Part shown: one piece after another, positions 15,824 to 24,206 of the stretch
How positions within the stretch are numbered: position 1 is the first letter of the stretch
Layout of the letters: every line of letters begins with the position of its first letter
NCBI GenBank assembly: GCA_902470095.1
Contig: CABRFG010000016.1
Coordinates: forward strand, 1-35,906
Reading direction: 5' to 3'
Source: an uncultured Collinsella sp.
GTDB lineage: Bacteria > Actinomycetota > Coriobacteriia > Coriobacteriales > Coriobacteriaceae
DNA length: 35,906 nucleotides
Translations under genes and position numbers: made by a program
The notes under the pieces: generated by a model
What the model was told of the DNA's origin: nothing
Seen by the model: the letters and a program-made list of their open reading frames with translations, nothing else
Database searches by the model: none

Positions 15824-18124
15824 CTACTTGATCTTGGTCGTGCCTGGCGCCAAGTTGGGGTCGGTCTCGTTGGCCTCAGTCTGGAAGTGCTCGGTGTACA
15901 CATTCTTGCCGTCGCGGAACATCTCGTAGTACTGCATCTTGGCGTAATCCTCGCGTGCCTTAGTGGCGGCAGCGGCAGCGGCGTCGTCACCGGTGACGTT
16001 GGAGGAGAGCGCCCAACGCAGGCTGGCGTCCTCGTAGCCCACGGAGTTGATAGCGGGCAGCGACTCGCGCAGCGTCATGTGCGCTTTCTGGTAGTCGGAA
16101 AGCGGGGCGCCGATCAGCTGCATAAGCTGCGTGGACAGGTAGTTGGTGGATAGGTCGTCGACCTCGCTCGTCTGGTCGCAGCCGGCAACGTCGTAGTTGG
16201 CCCAGATGATGTAGTCGGTCTGCCACAAGCGCTCTTGGTGGGTAGCGTCGTCTTCGCCGGTAAACCACTTGTCGTTGAACTTGGACGGGAAGAACGGCTG
16301 GTGATCGCCCCAGAACACCACGACCACCTTGCGGTCGAGTTTGTTCAGGGCGTTGAGGAAGTAGCGCAGCGCCTGGTCGGACTGCTCGATGCACGAGACG
16401 TACTCGTCGACATCGGACAGCGTGCCGTCCTCAACGGTCTTGGCGTCCAGGTCGGTCGTGTCGATGTTCAGGTGCATCTGCTTGTCGACCGGCAGCAGAC
16501 CCGTATCGTAGCCCGAGTGGTTCTGCATGGTCACGTCGAAGATAAACTGCGGATCGGCGTTCTGGTCGAGCAGCTCAAGAATCTTGTCGTAGGTAGCCTG
16601 GTCGGTCACCATGTCGCGCAGGGTGTCGGCTCCCTGGAAGTCGTTGATGGACAGGAACTGGTCAAAGCCAAAGTCCTTGTAGACGTTCTCGCGGTTCCAG
16701 TTGGTTGCGTGGTTGGGGTGCATGGCCGTGGTGGTGTAGCCGAGCGACTTGAACTGCTCTGCCAGGTTCCCGGTCGTTTCCATGTTGTAGATGGTATAGG
16801 GGTACACGCCCGAACCCAGGTTGGCCATGGAGTTGCCGGTCATAAACTCAAACTCGGTATTGGCGGTACCGCCGCCGTAGGCACTCACGTAGAGCTTACC
16901 GCGGCTGAGGCAGTTGGACAGGTTCTTAAAGTACTGCGGGCCCTCGTAGCCGGCGCGCATGTTCTGATAGATCGACAGATCCGAGAAGGTCTCGTTCATG
17001 ATGGCGATGACCGTGGGCTTCTCGCTGTCGAATTGGTCCTTTGCGGCGGCGCGCTCGTCACTTTTGGCGGCCTCGGACTTGTCGTAGGCCTTGGCGTACT
17101 TTTTGAGCGTGGCCTTGGCATCGTCGACGGAGTAGTCGGCGGGTTTGGGCGGCTTGATGGACTGCGCTGCGCTAATGAAAGCGGGCAGGTAGCCCTCGCG
17201 CCAGTAGCTCTCGAGCGGACGCCAGGTGTAGACGGTGATGCCGAGGGTGTTGTAGTAGTCGATGAGCGTGACGTGTGCGGTCACACCGCCCAGGCACAGC
17301 ACGGCGATGAGCAGGTTGGTGAGCAGGATGTGCTTAGCGTTGGCGGCACCCTTCTGACGGTGCGGTGCCACCAGGCCGGCGTACTCGCATAGCAGCATGG
17401 CGATGGCGGTAAAGCCCATGGACAGCACGCAGAACAGCGAGATCGAGAAGGTGTAGCCGTTGCCGGCGACCGCGGCGGCGGTGGAAATGGCCGAAAGGTC
17501 GCCCGGCTGGATGGGCATGGATTTAAACGTGATGACGAAGAACTCGGCAATGCCCAGGACAAAGAGGGCAAAGGCCAGGACCGCGGGAGCCGCGCCGTGG
17601 CGCTGGAATAGGAAGAACAGGCCGACCATGAGCGTGGTGATGATGGCCCACTCGAGCAGGATGCACAGGGGATAGACCCAGGTAAAGTCGTGGTTGGACG
17701 AGACCTCCATGCCCAGCAGCGCAAAGACGCCGGCGAGCAGCAGGCACAGGACGGCGGCGACGAGCGGTTTGCCCACAAAGGCGCCGCGTAGGCGGGCGAG
17801 CTTGCCGGTGGGGGCGGGGGCGTCGGGCTCGGCGAATGCAAAGACGCGCGGAGCGATACGGTCGCGGGCGATGCTGGCCCAAGCGCAGCCGGTGAGGATG
17901 GCGTTGGTCAGGATGAGCATCACAAAGGCGAGCGGCTCGTTTTGGGCGACGAGGCCAATGGCGCCCCAGACGGTCAAAAAGAGCTGGAACAGGCCGAAGG
18001 CGACGCTCCAGGCGAAGGCGCCCTTGGTGACGGTGCCCGACTGAGCGCGAATGGCCTTGGCCTCGCGCAAGACAAGGTAGACGGTCGCCGCAAGACCGAC
18101 GAGCGAGATGGCGGCAGCGAACAT
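15824..18124 (-). CDS. LTA synthase family membrane sulfatase-fold enzyme
   Basis: A 766-residue membrane enzyme of the alkaline phosphatase superfamily, LtaS group, which transfers glycerol phosphate from phosphatidylglycerol to a growing polyglycerolphosphate or to membrane glycolipids at the outer membrane face. The N-terminal half (to about residue 310) has roughly eight to nine hydrophobic helices, more than the five of typical LtaS. The extracellular catalytic domain begins PTVIAIMNETFSDLS (metal ligand Glu), has the Thr nucleophile in GGGTANTEFEFMTG, MQNHSGYD, and VVVFWGDHQPFF (Asp-His metal ligands), so all active-site elements are present. The start at 18124 is chosen because AGGAG precedes the ATG by eight bases; an in-frame GTG at 18139 overlaps that ribosome site. 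It stands alone, ending toward the repeat block. Function as primary LTA synthase versus primase or a modifying enzyme is not decided by sequence alone. Confidence 0.88.
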   Translation of the reverse strand: MFAAAISLVGLAATVYLVLREAKAIRAQSGTVTKGAFAWSVAFGLFQLFLTVWGAIGLVAQNEPLAFVMLILTNAILTGCAWASIARDRIAPRVFAFAEPDAPAPTGKLARLRGAFVGKPLVAAVLCLLLAGVFALLGMEVSSNHDFTWVYPLCILLEWAIITTLMVGLFFLFQRHGAAPAVLAFALFVLGIAEFFVITFKSMPIQPGDLSAISTAAAVAGNGYTFSISLFCVLSMGFTAIAMLLCEYAGLVAPHRQKGAANAKHILLTNLLIAVLCLGGVTAHVTLIDYYNTLGITVYTWRPLESYWREGYLPAFISAAQSIKPPKPADYSVDDAKATLKKYAKAYDKSEAAKSDERAAAKDQFDSEKPTVIAIMNETFSDLSIYQNMRAGYEGPQYFKNLSNCLSRGKLYVSAYGGGTANTEFEFMTGNSMANLGSGVYPYTIYNMETTGNLAEQFKSLGYTTTAMHPNHATNWNRENVYKDFGFDQFLSINDFQGADTLRDMVTDQATYDKILELLDQNADPQFIFDVTMQNHSGYDTGLLPVDKQMHLNIDTTDLDAKTVEDGTLSDVDEYVSCIEQSDQALRYFLNALNKLDRKVVVVFWGDHQPFFPSKFNDKWFTGEDDATHQERLWQTDYIIWANYDVAGCDQTSEVDDLSTNYLSTQLMQLIGAPLSDYQKAHMTLRESLPAINSVGYEDASLRWALSSNVTGDDAAAAAATKAREDYAKMQYYEMFRDGKNVYTEHFQTEANETDPNLAPGTTKIK

Positions 18125-18338
18125 GCTGAGACTCCTCACAAACTTAAAACCTACGAAAGCGGGGGTTTACCCGATTGTTACCTAAATATGCGCTGCATTT
18201 GCGGGCTGCGCACAACAACCAGCCATATTAACGCGCATGTGCGGCGGCGTGGCGCAATGTAGTGGCGACCTGCGCGATAATGGACGGGAATTACACGGAA
18301 ACGTAAAGGCTTCTTAAAGAAATGGCGAGGATAGAGCT

Positions 18339-19214
18339 ATGGGCGAGCAGGTTTGTATGACGGGTGCCGAGTGCTGCGGCGGAGCTGCGGGCGTGGATGC
18401 GAACGGTTATCCGGTCGAGACCACGGGCAACGCGGTGCTGGACACGTTGGAGCACCGTTCCTCCACGCGTGCCTTCGCGCGCGATGACGACGACCGTCCC
18501 GTGGCGGTGACCGACGAGCAGCGGGCGGCGATTCTGCACGCGGCGAGCCGTGCGCCGTCGGCAGGCGCCATGATGATGTATTCCATCGTGAGTATCCGCG
18601 AGCAGGCTACGCTCGACCGCCTGGCCGACCTGTGCGACCACCAGCCCATGATCGCCAAGGCGCCCTGGGCACTAATTTTTGTGGTCGATTATGCCAAGTG
18701 GATCGATCTGTTTGAGCACGTGGGCTGCTTTGAGCCCGAGTTTGTCGAGCGCACGGGCAAGGCGCCCCGCCGTGCGCCGGGTTTGGGCGACTTTGCCATC
18801 GCGGCCCAGGACGCCGTGATCGCTGCGCAAAACGCCGTGGTTGCCGCCGAGGCCCTGGGGCTGGGGAGCTGCTACATCGGCGATATCGTCGAGAATGCCG
18901 AGGAAGTTGCCGCGCTGCTCGATCTGCCGCCCTATACCATGCCGCTGTCGATGCTCATCATCGGCGCGCCCCGTAAGGAGCGCCCGGCGATTGCGCACCC
19001 CGTGGTGAACCTGGTGCACGAGGAGCGCTACTGCCGTGCGGATGCCGCGACCATGGATGCGCAGGTGGCCGAGATGGACGCGATGTTTCGTCCGCACGCC
19101 CGCGAGGTGGGGGAGCGCGTCGTGGACATCTATACCCGCAAGCACACGAGTCCCTTTATGGCCGAGATGAGCCGTTCCATGGAATGGTGGTTCAAAAACT
19201 GGCTCGGAAAATGA
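18339..19214 (+). CDS. nitroreductase-family FMN enzyme
   Basis: A 291-residue cytoplasmic oxidoreductase, longer than the 180-220 residues of small nitroreductases. After an unusual N-terminal stretch with three Cys (MGEQVCMTGAECC), the family start appears at DTLEHRSSTRAFA (FMN phosphate-binding Arg/Ser), followed by AASRAPSAGAMMMYSIV. A central QDAVIAAQNAVVAAEALGLGSCYIG contacts flavin in the family, with YTMPLSMLIIGAP after it. The C-terminal 70 residues (from VHEERYC) extend beyond the core. The likely reaction is NAD(P)H-dependent reduction of nitro, quinone or ene substrates; the substrate is unknown. GAGGATA lies about eight bases before the ATG. A possible -10 GATAAT is at 18276-18281. 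A short palindromic repeat follows the stop. Confidence 0.85.
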   Translation: MGEQVCMTGAECCGGAAGVDANGYPVETTGNAVLDTLEHRSSTRAFARDDDDRPVAVTDEQRAAILHAASRAPSAGAMMMYSIVSIREQATLDRLADLCDHQPMIAKAPWALIFVVDYAKWIDLFEHVGCFEPEFVERTGKAPRRAPGLGDFAIAAQDAVIAAQNAVVAAEALGLGSCYIGDIVENAEEVAALLDLPPYTMPLSMLIIGAPRKERPAIAHPVVNLVHEERYCRADAATMDAQVAEMDAMFRPHAREVGERVVDIYTRKHTSPFMAEMSRSMEWWFKNWLGK

Positions 19215-19216
19215 CG

Positions 19217-19250
19217 GATGTGACAAGGGGACAGTCCTTTTGTCACATTT
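19217..19250. repeat. palindromic ACAAGGGGACAGTCC element, copy 1
   Basis: TGTGACAAGGGGACAGTCCT then TTTGTCACA is a near-perfect palindrome with arms TGTGACAA/TTGTCACA. The core resembles copies at 21701-21739 and 32412-32447. It lies just after the nitroreductase stop and could serve as a terminator, though no T run follows beyond TTTC. Confidence 0.7.
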
Positions 19251-19331
19251 CATATCGCCGCGGTAGCCTAAAGACTGTATAAATCTTTATCTAGCTGGGA
19301 AAACAGTGCATTAAAACATGGGCCGATTACC

Positions 19332-19337
19332 TATAAT
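19332..19337 (+). promoter_or_regulatory. putative -10 box of kup
   Basis: A perfect TATAAT at 19332-19337, 35 bases ahead of the kup ATG. No convincing -35; TTAAAA at 19311 is 15 bases upstream of it. Confidence 0.4.
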
Positions 19338-19372
19338 CCCTTCGAACATTAAAGTTGGGAGGAAACCGGCTT

Positions 19373-21400
19373 ATGGAACAAAAGGCCAAGGAGGCAGCCT
19401 CGCACGCTGCGATTCCTGTGAGCATCTCGGCGATGCTCGTCACGCTGGGCGTGGTGTATGGCGATATCGGCACCAGCCCTATGTATGTAACCAAGGCGCT
19501 CGTTGCCGGCAACGGCGGCATCGGAAGCGTCACGGAGGAGTTCGTGCTCGGCGCGCTCTCCCTTGTCGTGTGGACGGTCACGCTGCTGACGACCGTCAAG
19601 TACGTGCTAATCTCGCTGCGTGCCGACAACCACGGCGAGGGCGGCATCTTTGCCCTGTACAGCCTGGTCAAGCGTTGTGGCAAGTGGCTCATCATCCCCG
19701 CCATGCTGGGCGGCGCCGCGCTGCTCGCCGATGGTATCCTCACGCCTGCCGTTACCGTGACTACGGCTATCGAGGGTCTGCGCACCATTCCGGCGGTCCA
19801 CGCCGTGCTCGGTGACGATCAGGCCCGCGTTGTCGCCATCACGCTTGCCATCATCATCGTGCTCTTCTTGGTGCAGCGCATCGGCACGGCCAAGATCGGC
19901 CGCGCCTTTGGCCCCATCATGACGCTGTGGTTTTTGTTCCTGGGTGGTACGGGCCTGTTCTTTGTCTTCCAGCATCCCACGGTGCTGCTGTGCCTCAACC
20001 CGCTGCGCGGCATCGGCTTTCTGCTGAGCCCCAACAACCATGCGGGCATCATGATTCTGGGCAGCTGCTTCCTCGCCACCACCGGTGCCGAGGCGCTCTA
20101 CTCCGACATGGGCCACGTTGGTCGCGGCAACATTTATGCCACCTGGCCGTTCGTTAAGTGCTGCCTGCTGCTTTCCTATATGGGCCAGGGCGCTTGGCTT
20201 ATGAACAACGCTGCCAACCCCGAGCTCATGGGCATTGCCGACCTCAACCCCTTCTACCAGATGCTCGCCCCGGGCCTGCGTCCCTTTGCCGTCGGCCTTT
20301 CCACCGTCGCGGCCATCATTGCCTCGCAGGCGCTCATCACCGGCGCATTCTCGCTGGTGTCCGAGGCCAGTCGCCTGGACCTCATGCCGCATATGCAGGT
20401 CTTCTACCCTGCCGAGACTAAGGGCCAGCTCTATATTCCCATGGTCAACAACGTCATGCTTGTGGGCTGCGTCATCGTGGTGCTGCTGTTCCAGAGCTCG
20501 GCGCACATGGAGGCCGCTTACGGCTTGGCGATCACCCTGACCATGATGTGCACGACGCTGCTGCTCTTCTTCTACTTGCATGTCGATCGCGGCCTTAAGG
20601 TCGCCCCGTATATCTTCGTTGCGTTCTTCCTTATGCTCGAGGGCTTCTTCTTCGTGAGTTCGCTCACCAAGTTCTTCCACGGCGGCTACTTCACCATCCT
20701 CATGGCTGCACTCATCATGGGCATTATGGTGTGCTGGTACAACGGCACGGCGGTCGAGCAGCGCCAGTTTACGCTGCTGCCGCTGCGCAGCTACCTGCCG
20801 CAGCTCAAGCGCCTGCGCGACGACGACCGTTACGAGCGCATGAGCGACAACGTCGTGTACCTGACCAAGGACACCCATACCGACTACATCGACCGCGATA
20901 TCGTCTATTCGATCTTGGACAAGCATCCCAAGCGCGCCCGCGCCTGGTGGTTTGTGAATGTCGAGACTATGGACGAACCGCACACCTTTGCCTATTCGGT
21001 CGAGACGTTCGGCACCGACTACGTGTTCCGCGTGCATCTGTACCTGGGCTACAAGATTAACCAGCGCGTCAATGCCTACCTGCGTCAGGTTGTTCAGGAC
21101 CTGGCTGCCACCGGCGAGCTGCCGCCGCAGACGCATGACTACTCGGTCTACAAGGATCCGGGTAACATCGGTACGTTCAAGTTCGTCCTGATCCGTAAGC
21201 TTCTGGCGCCCGAAAGCGATGTGGAGCCCAGCGAGCGTACGGCCATCACGCTCAAGTACATCATTCGCCGCGCCGCCGGCACGCCCGCGCGTTGGTACGG
21301 CCTGGAGAACTCCAACGTGAGCTTTGAGTACGTGCCGCTGTTCACCAAGTTCAAGGCTGTGAATAAGATGCAGCGCCTGGCTCCCAACGAGCGGCCGTAG
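19373..21400 (+). CDS. kup: KUP-family potassium uptake permease
   Basis: A 675-residue K+ transporter of the KUP/HAK/KT family, which imports K+ with H+. The family N-terminal signature is present: VTLGVVYGDIGTSPMY, with the conserved Asp/Gly/Thr. It is followed by DNHGEGGIFALYSLVKR, GAALLADGILTPAVTV, and GAEALYSDMGHVGR, all conserved transport-pathway segments. About twelve membrane helices span residues 18-430, and a soluble C-terminal domain of about 240 residues follows (from RSYLPQLKRLRDD). The start is the ATG at 19373, with GGGAGGA ending ten bases before it; an upstream in-frame TTG at 19355 overlaps this ribosome site. The following small membrane protein and KdpD/KdpE-like pair suggest a potassium-homeostasis cluster. 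Confidence 0.95.
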   Translation: MEQKAKEAASHAAIPVSISAMLVTLGVVYGDIGTSPMYVTKALVAGNGGIGSVTEEFVLGALSLVVWTVTLLTTVKYVLISLRADNHGEGGIFALYSLVKRCGKWLIIPAMLGGAALLADGILTPAVTVTTAIEGLRTIPAVHAVLGDDQARVVAITLAIIIVLFLVQRIGTAKIGRAFGPIMTLWFLFLGGTGLFFVFQHPTVLLCLNPLRGIGFLLSPNNHAGIMILGSCFLATTGAEALYSDMGHVGRGNIYATWPFVKCCLLLSYMGQGAWLMNNAANPELMGIADLNPFYQMLAPGLRPFAVGLSTVAAIIASQALITGAFSLVSEASRLDLMPHMQVFYPAETKGQLYIPMVNNVMLVGCVIVVLLFQSSAHMEAAYGLAITLTMMCTTLLLFFYLHVDRGLKVAPYIFVAFFLMLEGFFFVSSLTKFFHGGYFTILMAALIMGIMVCWYNGTAVEQRQFTLLPLRSYLPQLKRLRDDDRYERMSDNVVYLTKDTHTDYIDRDIVYSILDKHPKRARAWWFVNVETMDEPHTFAYSVETFGTDYVFRVHLYLGYKINQRVNAYLRQVVQDLAATGELPPQTHDYSVYKDPGNIGTFKFVLIRKLLAPESDVEPSERTAITLKYIIRRAAGTPARWYGLENSNVSFEYVPLFTKFKAVNKMQRLAPNERP

Positions 21401-21460
21401 GCGCCGACAGTTGCATGGAGTTGGTTTTCGATGGACAAGATTGAGACCGGGGAGGCAAAC

Positions 21461-21655
21461 ATGGATGCAAAGATGCTTGATGGCCGCGAGGTGGTTGCCG
21501 AGCTGGTACGTGAGGCACGCGCCGACGCCGCCGAAGATCGGTTTTTGACGAACCGTGCCAACATGGATATGGCCGACCGCGTGATCTCGATCGTGGCACT
21601 GGTATTTGGAGCGGTGTGCGTGTGTGCCCTGCTCGCGCACGTGCTGTTTGTTTAG
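21461..21655 (+). CDS. small single-pass membrane protein
   Basis: A 64-residue protein: an acidic/basic cytoplasmic part (VVAELVREARADAAEDRFL) and one C-terminal helix (VISIVALVFGAVCVCALLAHVLFV). GGGGAGG ends seven bases before the ATG at 21461, which is why I prefer it to the in-frame ATG at 21431. It lies 60 bases after kup in the same direction, so it may be co-transcribed and act on the permease, but no family is recognised and this role is inference. KdpF-like or other small transporter accessory proteins are possible analogies. Confidence 0.6.
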   Translation: MDAKMLDGREVVAELVREARADAAEDRFLTNRANMDMADRVISIVALVFGAVCVCALLAHVLFV

Positions 21656-21699
21656 CGACCGCAGGTTGCAAAGGCTTTACACTTGGAACCACCACAAGG

Positions 21700-21748
21700 G
21701 AAACCACCACAAAGGTGCCTGTCCCCTTTGTGGTGGTTTTTGTTTTTG
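21700..21748 (+). terminator. palindromic terminator, repeat copy 2
   Basis: AAACCACCACAAAGG pairs with CCTTTGTGGTGGTTT around TGCCTGTCC, followed by TTGTTTTTG. The core ACAAAGG...TGTCCCCTTTGT belongs to the repeat family seen at 19217 and 32412. A partial copy of the left arm (GGAACCACCACAAGGG) lies just upstream at 21686. It is only 20 bases from the next start codon. Confidence 0.7.
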
Positions 21749-21767
21749 AGAGAGGGGCGGGACGCTG

Positions 21768-23393
21768 ATGGACGTCCGTACGGACGGCGATATTGCCGAT
21801 AGCTTTTGGTGGCGGCGCACAACGCTGACGCGCCGCACTCCTCTGTATGACGCCTGCGTATCGGTGGGGCTGCTGGTCGCGGCGACGATTGTGGGCGCGC
21901 TGCTCGACCATCCGGGTCTCGCGCCGAGCATCATGATCGTCTATGTGTTCGCCGTTCAGCTGTGCGCATTCTTTACCTGGAGTCGCCTGTATTGCTTGTT
22001 GAGCTCGGCTGCCGCCGTGGCGCTCTACAACTTTTTGTTTGTCGACCCGCGCTACTCGCTGTCGCTTATCGACCGCGGCTATCCCGGCATGTTCTTCATC
22101 ATGTTCGTGGTCTCGCTTGTGTCGAGCTCGATTGCGTTGGCCCTGCGCCGCGCCTTGGCACAGGCTGCCGCTAGCGACCGCCGCACGCATATGGTGCTCG
22201 AGACCAATCGCATGTTGCAGCGGTGCGCCGATCAGCAGCAGATCGTTCACGCCATGGCCACGCAGCTGGCGCGTCTTTCGGGCTGTCCGGTCGTGTGGTA
22301 CAGCGCCGACGCCGAGGGCGATGACCTGCTGCCGCGTGCGACGTACACAGCCGTGGGCGATGCCGCCCCGGTGCACGAGCTGGCGCCGCAGATGCCGCCG
22401 CGGCTCTCGGCGTCCGCCTATGTGGGAACGCCGCTCGATGCCACCTATGGCGGCTCGGCGTTTTATGGCATCTACCTGACGGTTCGCACAGGCGACGGCT
22501 TCGTGCGCTCGGGCGACCCCGCCTCGGTGGTGGGCGTGCTGGCTATCGTTGCCGAGCCCGCCGTGCTGACGCACGAGGAGCGGACGCTTGCCGATGCCAT
22601 CGTGAGCGAAGGCGAGCTGGCACTCGATCGCGCCCGCGCCATGGAGGCCCGCGAGGAGGCGGCGGTGCTCGCCAAAAACGAGCAGCTGCGCGCCAACCTG
22701 CTGCGCTCCATCTCGCACGACCTGCGCACGCCGCTCACCAGTATTTCGGGCAATGCCGATGTGCTGCTCGACCAGGGCTCGACCGGCACCGCGGTGCTCG
22801 ATGCCCAGACGCGCCGCTGCCTGCTTCTATCCATTCGCTCGGATGCGCTGTGGCTCAACGCCACCGTCGAGAATCTGCTCGCTATCACCAAGCTCGAGGG
22901 TGGCGGCATGCATCTGTCGACCACGCTCGAGCTCATGGACGATATCGTCGAGGAGGCGCTGCGCCACGTAAGTCCGGCCGTGCGTGAGCACGATCTTAAG
23001 GTGGTGCCGTGCGACGAGCCGGCGCTCGTCAACGTCGATGCGCGCCTGATGGTGCAGCTGGTGGTCAATCTGGTGAACAACGCCATCACCTATACGCCCG
23101 CAGGCTCGCATATCGTGATTTCGATTGGCGTCGACGATGGACGCGTGGCGTGCTCGGTGGCCGATGACGGCCCGGGCATTGCGCCCGAGGACCGCGAGCG
23201 AATCTTTGAGTCGTTCTACACCGCCAACCACGGTCTTGCCGACAGCCATCGCAGCGTGGGCCTGGGTCTTTCGCTTTGCCGCTCCATTGCGCTGGCGCAT
23301 GGCGGTAGCATAGAGGTTGCCGCGGCGGACCCGCACGGCTCGGTCTTTACGATTGAGCTTCCCGTCGCCGACGTTTCGTTTGATAAGGAGTAG
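21768..23393 (+). CDS. KdpD-like sensor histidine kinase lacking the KdpD/Usp N-terminus
   Basis: A 541-residue membrane histidine kinase. It starts with about 30 cytoplasmic residues, then four closely packed helices (about 28-135: LYDACVSVGLLVAATIVGAL, IMIVYVFAVQLCAFF, YCLLSSAAAVALYNFLFV, MFFIMFVVSLVSSSIAL) of the DUF4118 type found in KdpD. A GAF-like region follows (about 150-290), then HisKA with SISHDLRTPLTS (phospho-accepting His317), N box NLVNNAITYTP, G1 DDGPGIAPEDRERIF and G2 GLGLSLCRSIALAHGG. Escherichia coli KdpD has about 350 additional N-terminal residues (KdpD and Usp domains), which are absent. No kdpFABC genes occur in the window; the only K+ transporter nearby is Kup upstream. 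The response-regulator gene follows four bases later. GGGGCGGGA before the ATG is a plausible ribosome site. Confidence 0.88.
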   Translation: MDVRTDGDIADSFWWRRTTLTRRTPLYDACVSVGLLVAATIVGALLDHPGLAPSIMIVYVFAVQLCAFFTWSRLYCLLSSAAAVALYNFLFVDPRYSLSLIDRGYPGMFFIMFVVSLVSSSIALALRRALAQAAASDRRTHMVLETNRMLQRCADQQQIVHAMATQLARLSGCPVVWYSADAEGDDLLPRATYTAVGDAAPVHELAPQMPPRLSASAYVGTPLDATYGGSAFYGIYLTVRTGDGFVRSGDPASVVGVLAIVAEPAVLTHEERTLADAIVSEGELALDRARAMEAREEAAVLAKNEQLRANLLRSISHDLRTPLTSISGNADVLLDQGSTGTAVLDAQTRRCLLLSIRSDALWLNATVENLLAITKLEGGGMHLSTTLELMDDIVEEALRHVSPAVREHDLKVVPCDEPALVNVDARLMVQLVVNLVNNAITYTPAGSHIVISIGVDDGRVACSVADDGPGIAPEDRERIFESFYTANHGLADSHRSVGLGLSLCRSIALAHGGSIEVAAADPHGSVFTIELPVADVSFDKE

Positions 23394-23397
23394 CGCT

Positions 23398-24111
23398 GTG
23401 CCGAACTCTGCCGTAAAACCGCTCATCTTGGTCGTTGAGGACGACCCCGCCGTTCGCAATCTTATTGTTGCTGCGCTCGAGGCGCACGGCTTGCGTCATA
23501 TGGCCGTGGAGACCGCCCATGCCGCCATCGCCGCCGCCTCATCGCAGGCACCGAGCATTGTGCTGCTCGACCTTGGTCTGCCCGATATGGACGGCGTCAA
23601 GGTGGTGGAGTCGGTGCGCGCATGGTCGGGCATGCCGATCATCGTGGTCTCGGCGCGCAGTGAGGATGCGGACAAGATTCGCGCGCTCGATGCTGGCGCC
23701 GACGACTACCTGACCAAGCCGTTTTCGGTCGAGGAGCTGCTCGCGCGCATTCGCACGACGCTCAGGCGCCTCTCGTATGCGCAAACGGGCGGTGTTGCCT
23801 CCGAGGGCTCGTTCGATACCGGTGAGCTGCATATCGATTTTGATGCCGGCATCGCCACGATGGATGGCGAGGAGCTGCATCTGACGCCGATTGAGTACAA
23901 GCTCCTGTGCCTGCTGGCGCATAACGCCGACAAGGTGCTGACGCACCAGTCTATCCTGCACGAGATTTGGGGCACGGCAACCAAGAGCGACCTGGCGAGC
24001 CTGCGCGTCTTTATGGGCACGTTGCGTAAGAAGATCGAGTCCGACCCCGCACATCCGCGCTATATCCAAACACACGTGGGCATCGGTTACCGATTGGTCA
24101 CCCAAGGGTAG
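23398..24111 (+). CDS. KdpE-like OmpR-family response regulator
   Basis: A 237-residue DNA-binding regulator. The receiver domain (1-120) has the acidic pair in VVEDDPAVRN, phospho-acceptor Asp58 in LLDLGLPDMDG, Ser/Thr in IVVSARSED and Lys in YLTKPFSVEELLAR. The OmpR winged helix (about 140-235) has LTPIEYKLLCLLAHNADKVL and the recognition region ending THVGIGYRLV. This is the KdpE layout. GTG at 23398 is the start: AAGGAG precedes it by eight bases, and the receiver begins directly after. It is phosphorylated by the adjacent kinase. Targets may include kup, but no binding sites can be assigned by eye. Confidence 0.9.
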   Translation: MPNSAVKPLILVVEDDPAVRNLIVAALEAHGLRHMAVETAHAAIAAASSQAPSIVLLDLGLPDMDGVKVVESVRAWSGMPIIVVSARSEDADKIRALDAGADDYLTKPFSVEELLARIRTTLRRLSYAQTGGVASEGSFDTGELHIDFDAGIATMDGEELHLTPIEYKLLCLLAHNADKVLTHQSILHEIWGTATKSDLASLRVFMGTLRKKIESDPAHPRYIQTHVGIGYRLVTQG

Positions 24112-24135
24112 AACGGCGTCCGCCATCCCACTATG

Positions 24136-24202
24136 AGTTGCGGTGAAATAGTTCCTGTTTGGGCCTTTGCCAGGCATTTTTAGGAACTATTCCACCGCAA
24201 CT
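24136..24202. repeat. 67-bp long-arm palindrome
   Basis: AGTTGCGGTGAAATAGTTCCT (24136-24156, 21 bases) pairs with 24182-24202 with a single mismatch; the 25-base loop contains GGGCCTTTGCC. It lies between the convergent ends of the response-regulator and rlmKL genes, ending five bases before the rlmKL stop codon, so it can act as a shared two-way terminator, though U runs are short. It has the form of a dispersed intergenic palindrome. Confidence 0.7.
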
Positions 24203-24206
24203 TTGT

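Noticed and set aside
19251..19372. c-di-AMP riboswitch ahead of kup
   Set aside because: Such riboswitches occur before potassium genes, but only about 120 bases are available and no ydaO-type conserved segments are visible; the promoter box lies close to the gene.
19607..21640. 677-codon minus-strand open frame opposite kup
   Set aside because: Antisense shadow of a well-conserved permease; low-complexity His/Arg/Gln-rich translation.
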